This document shows positions 15,332 through 22,715 of a stretch of DNA of 36,692 nucleotides, in pieces. The translations under genes and the position numbers were made by a program. Source of the DNA: Acidobacteriota bacterium (lineage in GTDB: Bacteria; Acidobacteriota; Blastocatellia; Pyrinomonadales; Pyrinomonadaceae); the NCBI GenBank assembly GCA_003222975.1, contig QHXN01000109.1, forward strand, positions 1 to 36,692. Direction: 5' to 3'. The first letter of the stretch is position 1. The number at the start of each line of letters is the position of its first letter. The notes below the pieces were generated by a model that worked only from the letters and a program-made list of their open reading frames with translations, was not told the origin of the DNA and did no database searches.

Positions 15332-16594
15332 ATGTTTCTCCCGTATTTTCTTGAGCGCGCCCGGAAGTTGGTTGACCGCAGAGGCACAGAGGGCACGGAG
15401 ATAGCACGGAGAAATCTCTCCGTGCTATCTCCGTGCCCTCTGTGCCTCCGTGGTGAAAAGAAGTCGCGCCGCGCTCGACTCCGAATCCAATCACTCAGGC
15501 TCGCCTTAGCGGCCTTACTTTCATCTCCCGTCCTGCTATCCGCGACAGGAACGCTTACCGCCCGCGCGCAGACGAACGTCACACCCACACAAACAACTCA
15601 GCAGCCCGCCGCGCAACAGACCCCGACGCAAACCCCGACTCCAACATCCACGCCGTCTCCGACTCCGACGCCCGCCGACGGCGAAGCGGTCGAGCGCATC
15701 GAGTCGGACGCGACGAACCTCCTTTTGACGGCGAAGGACGCGAAGGGGCGCTTCGTCACGACGCTCCGGCCCGAGGACGTGCGCGTCCTCGAAGACGGCG
15801 TCGAGCAGCAGGTCTCCCTCTTCGAGCGCGAGACGGGCGAGCCGGTCTCGCTCGCGCTGCTCGTGGACACCTCGGCCTCGCAGGAGAAGGTGATGGGCGA
15901 GGAGCAGGCGGCAGCCAGCGCCTTCGTCCGCGCGGTGCTGCGCCCCGGCAAGGACTCGGCCTCCGTCGTCTCTTTCACCGGCATCACGCGCCTCGACCAG
16001 CCGCTCACCCGTGACCCCGACCGACTCCTCTCCGCCGTCGCCCGTCTGAAGGTCGAGTACACGGCGGACAACCCCGTGTGCAAAGACGAGAACGCGTCCG
16101 AGCAGGACGTGCTCCGCTGCCGCACGGGAGTCTGGGACAGCATTGTCCTCTCGATCCGCGAGGTGCTCTCGAAGACTCCCGAACGGACGCGCCGCGCCGT
16201 CATCCTACTCTCGGACGGCGACGACACGAGCAGCAAGGTTCGCCTCTTCCAGGCCGTCGAGTACGCCGTCAGGAACGACACGGTCGTCTATTCAATCGGC
16301 ATCCGCGACCGGCACTTCCGCGAGGGCGAGATGCGCCGCGACTTCCTGCGCGACATCTCGGAGCAGACGGGCGGTCGCGCCTTCTTCCCCAAAGACACGG
16401 AAGACCTCGCCGCCGCCTTCGCGCAGATTCGGGACGAGCTGCGCTCGCAGTACCTCATCTCCTACACGCCCACGAACCGCTCCGCCGACGGCACGCTTCG
16501 CAAGGTGCAGGTCGAGATCGCCAACCCCGCGCTGCGCAAAGAGAAGCTCCGCCTCTTCTACCGACAGGGCTACTACGCTAAACAGGGGCAGTAG
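15332..16594 (+). CDS. exported VWA-domain protein with repeat-derived N-terminal extension
   Basis: A 420-aa VWA protein. The mature part has a Thr/Pro/Gln-rich spacer, then the VWA domain (about 120-410) with a complete metal site (DTSAS, later LSDGDDTSS) and the family ending YLISYTPTNRSADG and FYRQGYY. The ATG at 15332 has a good GAGGGG ribosome site, but the first 50 residues are odd. Codons 15-41 run through an inverted repeat (15376-15453) and give DRRGTEGTEIARRNL and SVLSPCPLCLRG, placed before the real signal sequence (LRLALAALLSSPVLLSATG). A GTG at 15422, inside the right arm, is an alternative start that would shorten this extension. The gene lies just downstream of the first VWA gene and probably has a related envelope role. 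Confidence 0.83.
   Translation: MFLPYFLERARKLVDRRGTEGTEIARRNLSVLSPCPLCLRGEKKSRRARLRIQSLRLALAALLSSPVLLSATGTLTARAQTNVTPTQTTQQPAAQQTPTQTPTPTSTPSPTPTPADGEAVERIESDATNLLLTAKDAKGRFVTTLRPEDVRVLEDGVEQQVSLFERETGEPVSLALLVDTSASQEKVMGEEQAAASAFVRAVLRPGKDSASVVSFTGITRLDQPLTRDPDRLLSAVARLKVEYTADNPVCKDENASEQDVLRCRTGVWDSIVLSIREVLSKTPERTRRAVILLSDGDDTSSKVRLFQAVEYAVRNDTVVYSIGIRDRHFREGEMRRDFLRDISEQTGGRAFFPKDTEDLAAAFAQIRDELRSQYLISYTPTNRSADGTLRKVQVEIANPALRKEKLRLFYRQGYYAKQGQ
15376..15453. repeat. inverted repeat (CACAGAGG family) inside a VWA reading frame
   Basis: Arms 15376-15412 and 15417-15453 pair over 37 bp with two mismatches and a 4-nt loop, making it the longest stem in the window. It is the same family as 3641-3722 but here lies within the 5' coding part of the second VWA gene. 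Confidence 0.92.
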
Positions 16595-16712
16595 GCAGGA
16601 GCAGGAGGCAGGGAGTTGACTGTAGCAGGCGTCGGCACTTTCGCCCTGACCGCGCGCCGGAGAATTTTCTTCTACTGCCTCCTGCTCCTGCCGTCTGCCT
16701 CCTGCTCCTGCC
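16594..16712. repeat. inverted repeat (GGCAGGA family) with duplicated right arm
   Basis: The left arm 16594-16611 is exactly complementary to 16675-16692 (18 bp). The right arm is repeated almost at once at 16695-16712. A further word tract of another family (CATCCTT, 16733-16754) follows before xseA. The VWA stop codon ends in the first base of the left arm. Confidence 0.85.
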
Positions 16713-16759
16713 TTCCGTCTTGATTTTCCCTCTTTCATCCTTCATCCTTCCGTCTTGCT

Positions 16760-18175
16760 ATGTCTCGCCCCCTACTCATGTCCCTGTTCGACGAGTCGGA
16801 GCGCCGACCGCTCACCGTGTCGGAGCTGACCTCGCAGGTGCGCGGCGCGTTGGAGAACCGCTTCGCGTCCGTCTGGGTCGAGGGGGAGATTTCCAACTTC
16901 CGCGCCGCCGCCTCCGGGCACTGGTACTTCACCGTCCGCGACGAGGGCGCGCAGCTCCGGGCCACGTGCTTCCGCGGCGTCAACTGCCGCATACTCTTCC
17001 GCCCTTCGGACGGACTGCTGGTGCGGGTGCGCGGGCGCATGACCGTCTATGAGCCGCGCGGCGACTACGAGCTGATGGTCGAGGCGCTCGACCCCGTGGG
17101 CGCGGGCGCGCTGCGCGTCGCCTTCGAGCAGTTGAAGGAGAGGCTCGCCGCCGAGGGGCTGTTCGACGAGGCGCTGAAGCGCGAGCTGCCGCTGCTGCCG
17201 CGGCGCGTCGGCGTCGTCACCTCACTGGCGGGCGCGGCGCTGCGCGACATCATCCGCGCCGTCGAGCGCCGCACGCGTACCGTCAACATCCTCGTCGCGC
17301 CGACGCGCGTGCAGGGCGAGGGCGCAGGAACCGAGATCGTGCGGGCGATACAAGCTCTGAACGAACACCACCTGCGCGCGCTCGCCACGGGTCGGGCGGG
17401 GGAGTGCGTTGACGTAATCATCGTCGGTCGCGGCGGCGGTTCGAGCGAAGACCTCTGGGCCTTTAACGGGGAGGAGGTCGCACGCGCCATCCGCGCGTCC
17501 GCTCTGCCTGTCATCTCGGCGGTCGGCCACGAGACCGACTTCACCATCGCGGACTTCGCCGCGGACGTGCGCGCCGCGACGCCGACTGCCGCGGCGGAGA
17601 TCGTCGCCGAGCGCGAGGACGAGATCGCCGGCTACGTCGAACGGCTCACGCACGGCCTCGTCAACGCGGCTCGCTACCGCGTCATCGGCGAGCGGGCGCG
17701 CGCGCAGGAGGCGGCGATGTCGCCCGGCTTCGACGAGGTTCGAGCGAGGCTCCGCGTCGCGCGCGAGGAGCTGGACGAGGCGCGGCGCGGACTCGAACGT
17801 CGCGTCGCCGAGTTGACCGCTCGCTCGCGCCGGAGGCTCGAAGCCGCCGCGCGGAGGCTTTCGCCCGCGCGCATGTCCGCCGCGGCGTCGCGCTCGCGCG
17901 TGCGTCTGACGGCGGCGGGCGCAGGTGTCGAGGCGGCGTCGCGCGCACGCCTCGAAGAAGCGCGCTCGCGTCTGGCGGTCGCCGCGGCGTCGCTCGACGC
18001 GATGTCGCCGCTCGCCGTCCTGGGTCGCGGCTACGCGCTGGCGCAAGATGAGCGCGGCGAGATTCTGCGCACGTCGCGCGCGGTGCGCGCGGGCGAGCGC
18101 GTGCGCGTGCGTCTGTCGGAGGGCGCGCTGCGCTGCCGCGTGGAAGAGGTCGAGGGGGAGGAAGTAAGGGGATGA
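16760..18175 (+). CDS. xseA: exodeoxyribonuclease VII large subunit
   Basis: A 471-aa large subunit of exonuclease VII, which degrades single-stranded DNA to oligonucleotides in mismatch repair and damage clean-up together with several XseB subunits. Visible: an N-terminal OB-fold (WVEGEISNFRAAASGHWYFT, about 33-52), the nuclease core RRVGVVTSLAGAALRDI, DVIIVGRGGGSSEDLWAF and PVISAVGHETDFTIADF, then a long coiled-coil (about 300-420) and a C-terminal GYALAQDERGEIL segment. The length is normal. The ATG at 16760 follows TTGCT with no Shine-Dalgarno sequence. It opens a four-gene operon: its TGA overlaps the next start (ATGA). Confidence 0.96.
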   Translation: MSRPLLMSLFDESERRPLTVSELTSQVRGALENRFASVWVEGEISNFRAAASGHWYFTVRDEGAQLRATCFRGVNCRILFRPSDGLLVRVRGRMTVYEPRGDYELMVEALDPVGAGALRVAFEQLKERLAAEGLFDEALKRELPLLPRRVGVVTSLAGAALRDIIRAVERRTRTVNILVAPTRVQGEGAGTEIVRAIQALNEHHLRALATGRAGECVDVIIVGRGGGSSEDLWAFNGEEVARAIRASALPVISAVGHETDFTIADFAADVRAATPTAAAEIVAEREDEIAGYVERLTHGLVNAARYRVIGERARAQEAAMSPGFDEVRARLRVAREELDEARRGLERRVAELTARSRRRLEAAARRLSPARMSAAASRSRVRLTAAGAGVEAASRARLEEARSRLAVAAASLDAMSPLAVLGRGYALAQDERGEILRTSRAVRAGERVRVRLSEGALRCRVEEVEGEEVRG

Positions 18176-18894
18176 CGCAGCCTCCACGGGGTCGCGGCGG
18201 GCGGAGCCGCATCGTCATAGACGTGGCGCGCGCGCAGGCGGAGGCGCAGGAGCGTCGCCGTCGGCGCTTCGGTCGCTTCGGTCGCCTTCTATCCGTCACG
18301 GGCCTCGTCGTCGCCGGCCTTATCCTCGTGCTGCTCGTCGGCGGTTACGCGTGGTGGCGGGGCTACGAGAAGAGTCCGGCCTACAGTCTGGCGCTGCTGG
18401 TTGACGCGGCGCAGCGCGGCGACAATCAAGCAGTCGAGTCGCTGATTGACGCCGACAAGATCGCGAAGGGTTTCATTCCGCAGGTCATCAATAAACTCTT
18501 TGCCGCGGACTCGCCCGTGCCGCCGCAGGCTCGCCCGCAGCTCTCGTCAGCGATACCGCAACTCCTGCCGCGCGTTGGCGAGTCGGTGCGCGACGAGATC
18601 GCGCAGGACGTGAAAGGTCTGTCGAAAGGGCACACGTCGTTTTTCCTGACGGCGCTCGCCGTGAAGACCGCGGCGGACGTGAAAGAGCAGGGAGGCAAGG
18701 CGACTGTGATGGTCAAGGCGGGCGACCGGCCCGTCGAATTAACGATGGTGCGCGACGGCGAGCGCTGGAAGATCGTCACGGTTAAGGACGAACAGGTCGC
18801 GAACGACATCGCGACGCGGCTGGCTTCGAGCATACCCATGTCGCCGCAGCCCGCGCAGCCGTCAGTCCAGACGCATCACAGGGCCGGGCGTTGA
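18172..18894 (+). CDS. membrane-anchored protein of unknown function between xseA and xseB
   Basis: A 240-aa protein that I do not recognise as a named family. A basic, Arg-rich N-terminus (about 40 residues) precedes one transmembrane helix (LLSVTGLVVAGLILVLLVGG, about 39-60). The rest is a soluble, probably periplasmic domain (residues 65-225) that begins with a two-helix unit (SLALLVDAAQRGDNQAVESL) and ends with a beta-rich part (ELTMVRDGERWKIVTVKDEQ). The latter resembles DUF2939/DUF4878-like folds, but that is a guess. The ATG overlaps the xseA stop by 4 nt, and xseB follows 23 nt after its stop, so co-expression is near certain. A membrane protein between the two ExoVII subunit genes is unusual. 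Confidence 0.8.
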   Translation: MTQPPRGRGGRSRIVIDVARAQAEAQERRRRRFGRFGRLLSVTGLVVAGLILVLLVGGYAWWRGYEKSPAYSLALLVDAAQRGDNQAVESLIDADKIAKGFIPQVINKLFAADSPVPPQARPQLSSAIPQLLPRVGESVRDEIAQDVKGLSKGHTSFFLTALAVKTAADVKEQGGKATVMVKAGDRPVELTMVRDGERWKIVTVKDEQVANDIATRLASSIPMSPQPAQPSVQTHHRAGR

Positions 18895-18917
18895 AGGAGA
18901 GCGTGAGCTGAAGAGGA

Positions 18918-19220
18918 ATGCCGAAACGAGAACAGACGAAGAAGGCGGCGGCTGAGGCGCAGAACTTCGAGGCGCAGCTCGCGTCGCTCGAACGCATCGT
19001 GCGCGAGCTTGAGCGCGGCGACCTGCCGTTGGAGCAGAGTCTTGAGCTTTTCGAGCAGGGCGTGAAGTTGTCGCGCGAGTGCCAGGAGCGTCTGAACGAG
19101 GCCGAGCGACGCATCGAGGTTCTGCTGCGCGGCGGCGACGGTTCGACCATCGCCGTCCCGCTCGAGGCCGAGGAGCTGACGGAAGACGAGGGCGAGGCGG
19201 ATGACGAGAGCGTCTTTTGA
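18918..19220 (+). CDS. xseB: exodeoxyribonuclease VII small subunit
   Basis: A 100-aa protein with the XseB core of two helices: FEAQLASLERIVRELERGDL, then PLEQSLELFEQGVKLSRECQ and a third heptad-rich stretch. Several copies bind the coiled-coil of XseA and make the exonuclease active. The C-terminus (about 75-100) is an acidic tail longer than the minimal family. The ATG is preceded by GAGGA. The last 20 nt overlap the start of the prenyl synthase gene, implying coupling. Confidence 0.92.
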   Translation: MPKREQTKKAAAEAQNFEAQLASLERIVRELERGDLPLEQSLELFEQGVKLSRECQERLNEAERRIEVLLRGGDGSTIAVPLEAEELTEDEGEADDESVF

Positions 19221-20145
19221 AGAGCGCGGCGCGGAAGCCCCGACCGAGGCGACGGCCCGTGAGGTGCGCGCCTACTTCGAGCGCGTTCGCTCGCTCGTCG
19301 AGTCGAAGCTGGACGAGTTAGTCCCGGCGGCGACCGCCGAGCCTGCGTCGGTTCACGCGGCGATTCGCTGGAGCCTGTTCGCGCCCGCCAAGCGCCTGCG
19401 CCCCGCGCTCGTCTTCGCCGCGGGCGAGGCTTTCGGCGCGAGCGCCGAAAGCCTTCTGAGTGTCGCCTGCGCTTTCGAACTTATTCACACCTACTCGCTC
19501 GTCCACGACGATCTGCCCGCGATGGACGACGACGAACTCAGGCGCGGTCGCCCGACCTGCCACGTCCGCTTCGGCGAGGCCGCGGCGATACTCGCGGGCG
19601 ACGCACTCCAGGCTTTAGCTTTTCAAGCGGTCGCCGAAGACGAAACGCTCGACCCGACGTTGCGCGTCCGCTTAGTCTCCGACCTGGCGCGCGCCGCGGG
19701 CACGCCCGAAGGCATGGTCGCGGGCCAGGCGCACGACCTTGAGGCGGAGGCGCGCGAAGGCGTGGGCGGCGAAGAACTCGAACTCATACACCGGCGCAAG
19801 ACCGGCGCGCTCATCGCGGCGGCGGCGCGCGCGGGCGCGTTGGTCGCGGGCGCTTCCGACGTTGAATTAGAGGCGGTCGCGCGCTACGCGCTCGAACTCG
19901 GCCTGCTCTTCCAGATCACGGACGACCTGCTCGACGTGACCGCGAGCGCCGCAGACCTCGGCAAGACGCCGGGCAAGGACGCGCGCGCGCGCAAGGCCAC
20001 ATACCCCGCGCTCTACGGCCTCGAAGCCGCGCGCGAGCGCGCCCGACGCGTTTACGAGGAGGCCTGCGCCGCGCTCGACTCAATCGAGAGGCCGACCCCC
20101 GTCTTGCGCGCCGTCGCGCGCCTCGTCCTCGAACGCCGCGGCTGA
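19201..20145 (+). CDS. ispA: polyprenyl (farnesyl/geranylgeranyl) diphosphate synthase
   Basis: A 314-aa all-helical trans-prenyltransferase that condenses isopentenyl diphosphate with allylic diphosphates. It has the substrate lysine/arginine segment AKRLRPAL, the first aspartate-rich motif DDLPAMDDD (about 100-108), the conserved GDALQALAF, the lysine in HRRKTGALI and the second aspartate motif ITDDLLDVT. Length and the short-chain pattern around the first motif fit IspA-type C15 or C20 synthases. Position after xseB, as in many bacteria, supports ispA; dxs, often next, is absent here. The ATG lies inside the end of xseB. A hairpin ends the operon. Confidence 0.92.
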   Translation: MTRASFEERGAEAPTEATAREVRAYFERVRSLVESKLDELVPAATAEPASVHAAIRWSLFAPAKRLRPALVFAAGEAFGASAESLLSVACAFELIHTYSLVHDDLPAMDDDELRRGRPTCHVRFGEAAAILAGDALQALAFQAVAEDETLDPTLRVRLVSDLARAAGTPEGMVAGQAHDLEAEAREGVGGEELELIHRRKTGALIAAAARAGALVAGASDVELEAVARYALELGLLFQITDDLLDVTASAADLGKTPGKDARARKATYPALYGLEAARERARRVYEEACAALDSIERPTPVLRAVARLVLERRG

Positions 20146-20153
20146 GAAGCGCA

Positions 20154-20224
20154 GAAGTCCGCAACGCCGGGCGATGAACTGAAGGCGTCTGCTTTTCAGT
20201 TCATCGCCCGGCGTTGCGGACTTC
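20154..20224. terminator. perfect 30-bp inverted repeat closing two convergent operons
   Basis: Arms 20154-20183 and 20195-20224 are exactly complementary over 30 bp with an 11-nt loop. The arm is unique sequence rather than iterated words. It fills the gap between ispA (ends 20145) and the convergent 93-aa gene (ends 20229). It is probably a bidirectional terminator, although T-runs are absent. Confidence 0.85.
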
Positions 20225-20228
20225 CGCT

Positions 20229-20510
20229 CTAATCGAGGAATGTGACTTCGCCGTCAACGACGCGGGCGAGGTACGCGCCGTCGCGCATGGCCCAGGCGAC
20301 GCGGCGGCCCGCGCGCGCGAGTTCGGCCCACTCGCTCGACTTCTTCGGGTTCTGTTCGACGAGTATCGCGCCGCCGGGCAGTTCGACGTAGCGGAGGCCG
20401 GAGCGCGAGAAGCGTCGGACGCCGCGCCCGCCGCCGAACAGTTTCTCGAAGGCGACGAGGACCACGCCGGCTGCCGGGATGCCTTCGTCTTGTCGCTCGT
20501 CTTCCGTCAA
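20229..20510 (-). CDS. small hypothetical protein downstream of the response regulator
   Basis: A 93-aa protein of unknown family. It reads as a folded small domain: GVVLVAFEKLFGGG, LRYVELPGGAILVEQNPKK, RAGRRVAWAMRDGAYLARVV. There is no signal peptide or membrane segment. The only upstream start in frame is a TTG at 20510, preceded by GGAAGA at a usable distance; an internal GTG near residue 16 is an alternative. It begins 22 nt after the response-regulator stop and is probably co-transcribed with it. Confidence 0.55.
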   Translation of the reverse strand: MTEDERQDEGIPAAGVVLVAFEKLFGGGRGVRRFSRSGLRYVELPGGAILVEQNPKKSSEWAELARAGRRVAWAMRDGAYLARVVDGEVTFLD

Positions 20511-20532
20511 GGTCGTTTCTTCCGCGCGGGGT

Positions 20533-20934
20533 TTACAGGCGGCACTCGCCGCCGTCGGCGTGGCCGTCCTTTCGGACGAAGCCGTTGACCATCTCGATCA
20601 GCTCTTTGGAGCGGAAGGGTTTCGAGATGTATGCGTCGAAGCCTGCGTCGAGGGCGCGGCGGCGATCCTGGTCGGCGGCGAACGCCGTGACGGCGACGCA
20701 GGGGATCGAGCGCGTGCGCTCGTCCGAGCGCAGCTCGCGGAGCAGCGCCCAGCCGTCGAGCGAGGGCATCGAGAGGTCTATGAGGGCGAGCGCGGGCGCT
20801 TCCTCGCGCGCGGCGTCGAGCGCCTCGCGCCCGTTGCGCGCCTCGCGGATCGAGTAGCCCTCGGTCTCCAGCATTAGGCGCAGAAGCTCCCGGTTGTCGT
20901 CGTAGTCGTCTGCGATGAGAATGCTGGCAGGCAT
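20533..20934 (-). CDS. single-domain response regulator (CheY-like)
   Basis: A 133-aa receiver domain with no output domain. The phosphorylation set is complete: acidic pair Asp9-Asp10 (ILIADDYDDN), phospho-acceptor Asp53 (ALIDLSMPSLDG), Thr83 (VAVTAFAA) and Lys105 (YISKPF). It should be phosphorylated by an unlinked histidine kinase and act by protein-protein contact. The ATG at 20934 just before the first strand is chosen; the frame is open 23 codons more, but those lie in a repeat-like leader. No strong ribosome site is seen. The nearest partner gene is the 93-aa protein downstream. Confidence 0.88.
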   Translation of the reverse strand: MPASILIADDYDDNRELLRLMLETEGYSIREARNGREALDAAREEAPALALIDLSMPSLDGWALLRELRSDERTRSIPCVAVTAFAADQDRRRALDAGFDAYISKPFRSKELIEMVNGFVRKDGHADGGECRL

Positions 20935-20940
20935 CGTCGG

Positions 20941-21040
20941 GGATTCGCGATTGTTGATTGCCGAATTGTTGACGGCCTCGCGCCGGCTCGCTTCGGGCGT
21001 CACATGATAAATCTAAAATCAAAAATCGCAAATCGAAAAT
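20941..21040. repeat. diverged heptamer-word pair in the regulator leader
   Basis: Two 32-nt tracts (20941-20972 and 21009-21040) both show a 7-nt period (CGATTGT/TGATTGC-like; AAATCTA, AAATCAA, AAATCGC, AAATCGA). Cores GCGATTGTTGATT (20947-20959) and AATCAAAAATCGC (21017-21029) pair with one mismatch. It is a weaker member of the inverted-repeat class, in the divergent gap between the response regulator and the GAF gene. Confidence 0.55.
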
Positions 21041-21055
21041 GGGGGAAAGAGTCTC

Positions 21056-21085
21056 TTGACACTGCTTCGCCGCGGCGTCCATAAT
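21056..21085 (+). promoter_or_regulatory. sigma70-like promoter of the GAF-protein gene
   Basis: A perfect TTGACA (21056-21061), an 18-bp spacer and CATAAT (21080-21085, 5 of 6). It is among the best promoters in the window and predicts a leader of about 150 nt. Confidence 0.6.
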
Positions 21086-21091
21086 TCGCGG

Positions 21092-21244
21092 TAGCCGGTG
21101 CGCGCCCGGTCTTCGGGTGTTCACGGCGACCCGGCAAGGCCGACCGGAGAGCTTGCCGGGGCAGCACCCCCCTTCAAAGCCGGTCTCGCAGTGCCTCGAC
21201 AAAGTAGCCGTACTCAAATCACGCCAACGGAGGAGAGAGCAAAA
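21092..21244 (+). promoter_or_regulatory. GC-rich structured 5' leader of the GAF-protein gene
   Basis: It lies between the promoter and the GTG start. A perfect stem CCGGCAAG/CTTGCCGG (21131-21138 and 21152-21159) and further G-rich/C-rich complementarities (GGGG at 21157 with CCCC near 21168) suggest a folded RNA. I could not match it to a riboswitch class I know. AGGAG at 21231-21235 serves the start. Confidence 0.4.
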
Positions 21245-22657
21245 GTGTCCAGCGGAGACTTGGAACAGAGCTTGCGCGCAGACGTGGAGGCTTACGTCGG
21301 CGGGCGGCTGAGCGGACTAGGGGAGGAGGTCGAGCGCCTGCGCGGCCAACTCGACGCGGCCCTGACGAGCCTCGGCGAGCGCATGCGGGAGGCCGCGCTG
21401 CCCGACTCGTCGCTTGCCGTCGCCATCTCCGACCACCTGCGCCACGCGCGCGACCTCGGCATCGAGGCCGCCGCCTCGGAGTCGACGCGTGCGCGCGCCT
21501 CCTCCGACATCGCGCTCATCAAGGCCGCCGTTGACGAGCTGGACGGGCAGCGCACGCAGGCCGACGTGCTCAACACGCTGGTCAACCGCGCCGCCGCGTT
21601 TGCGCCGCGCGTCGCCTTCTTCGTCGTCAAGAGCGAGCGGGCGACGGGCTGGCGCGCGCGCGGACTGGCCGGCACCGTGGGCGACGACTCGGTGCGCGAA
21701 CTCTCGCTGCCGCTTTCCGCAGACACGCTGCTCGGCGAAGTCGCCCACACGCGCTCGACGTGGGCGGGCGAGCCAGGCACGCACGCCGAGGATCACACCA
21801 TCTACAACCACTTCGGCGGCGAGCCGCCGCAACGCATCGTCGCCGTGCCGATGGTCGCGCGCGAAAGGGCGGTCGCCGTGCTCTACGCCGACAGCGCGGG
21901 GCAGGACGCCGACGCCATCAACCTCGAAGCCCTGGAGACGCTCGTTCGCGTCGCGGGGATGTCGGTCGAGCTTCTGGCCGCGCGCCGCGCGCCGCACGCC
22001 GAGTCGAGCGCCGCCCGCCCCGCCGCGCAAGCGCCCGCGCCGTCCGCCCCGTCCGAGCAGCCGCAGCGCGAAGAGGCCCACGAGCCGCAAGCCCCTGCGC
22101 ACGAGCCGCAGCCCACGCCCGCGACGCCCGAAGCCGAGTCGCCACCCGCGCCCTCTTTCGCCGCCGAGCCGCAGGCGGCCCACGAATCCGCGCCGGCACA
22201 GGAGCAGCAGCCTTCACCTGCGCCGACGCCTGAGCCGTCGCCTTCATTCGCGCCGGGGGATGCACCAAGCGGGGCCGCGCCCGCGGTCGAGGCGTCGGTG
22301 TCCGCGGAGCAGGCCCCGGTCTCGCCGCTCGGCGCGTCGCGCCGCTACCGCGCGATGGATATGGACTTCCCCGTCGAAGTCTCCGAAGAGGACAAGCGCT
22401 TTCACAACGAGGCGCGCCGCTTCGCCCGCCTGCTCGTCTCCGAGATCAAGCTCTACAACGAGCAGAAGGTGCGCGAGGGGCGCGACCACTCAGACCTCTA
22501 CGAGCGCCTGCGCGAAGACATAGACCGCTCGCGCCAGATGTACGACAAGCGCGTCCGCCCCGAAGTGTCGAACCGCTACGACTACTTCCAAACCGAATTC
22601 CGCAATCGTCAGGTTCTGTTTTCGCCCGAAACGTTTATAATCCTTCTCACCCCCTAA
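21245..22657 (+). CDS. GAF-domain protein with long Pro/Ala linker and conserved helical tail
   Basis: A 470-aa protein. Residues 1-60 are a predicted coiled coil (VEAYVGGRLSGLGEEVERLR). A GAF-like sensor domain spans about 100-250 (TQADVLNTLVNRAAAFAPRV, IVAVPMVARERAVAVLYADS). A roughly 110-residue Pro/Ala/Gln/Glu-rich linker follows, then a charged helical module, EVSEEDKRFHNEARRFARLL and VSEIKLYNEQKVREGRD, which recurs in acidobacterial signalling proteins as I remember them. The GTG start at 21245 is chosen for its GGAGGAG ribosome site. The last residues after YDYFQTE look unrelated to the helical module and overlap a -10-like TATAAT, so the C-terminus may be shortened. No catalytic domain; probably a cytosolic signalling adaptor. 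Confidence 0.75.
   Translation: MSSGDLEQSLRADVEAYVGGRLSGLGEEVERLRGQLDAALTSLGERMREAALPDSSLAVAISDHLRHARDLGIEAAASESTRARASSDIALIKAAVDELDGQRTQADVLNTLVNRAAAFAPRVAFFVVKSERATGWRARGLAGTVGDDSVRELSLPLSADTLLGEVAHTRSTWAGEPGTHAEDHTIYNHFGGEPPQRIVAVPMVARERAVAVLYADSAGQDADAINLEALETLVRVAGMSVELLAARRAPHAESSAARPAAQAPAPSAPSEQPQREEAHEPQAPAHEPQPTPATPEAESPPAPSFAAEPQAAHESAPAQEQQPSPAPTPEPSPSFAPGDAPSGAAPAVEASVSAEQAPVSPLGASRRYRAMDMDFPVEVSEEDKRFHNEARRFARLLVSEIKLYNEQKVREGRDHSDLYERLREDIDRSRQMYDKRVRPEVSNRYDYFQTEFRNRQVLFSPETFIILLTP
22636..22641 (+). promoter_or_regulatory. possible -10 box for the lytic transglycosylase gene
   Basis: A perfect TATAAT 75 nt before the transglycosylase ATG, inside the last codons of the GAF gene. 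The -35 region is poor, so this is weak evidence. Confidence 0.3.
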
Positions 22658-22715
22658 ATCCGCGCACCGGGTTTGCAAACCGCGCGTCCGCTTCGCGTCC
22701 GTTAAACGAGGGACA

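Noticed and set aside
15289..15588. Small minus-strand frames reading through the CACAGAGG repeat
   Set aside because: Their sequence is just the translated inverted repeat; such peptides are typical spurious products of this repeat family.
21092..21244. A c-di-GMP (GEMM) or ZTP riboswitch in the GAF leader
   Set aside because: The conserved loop sequences of these classes are not visible.
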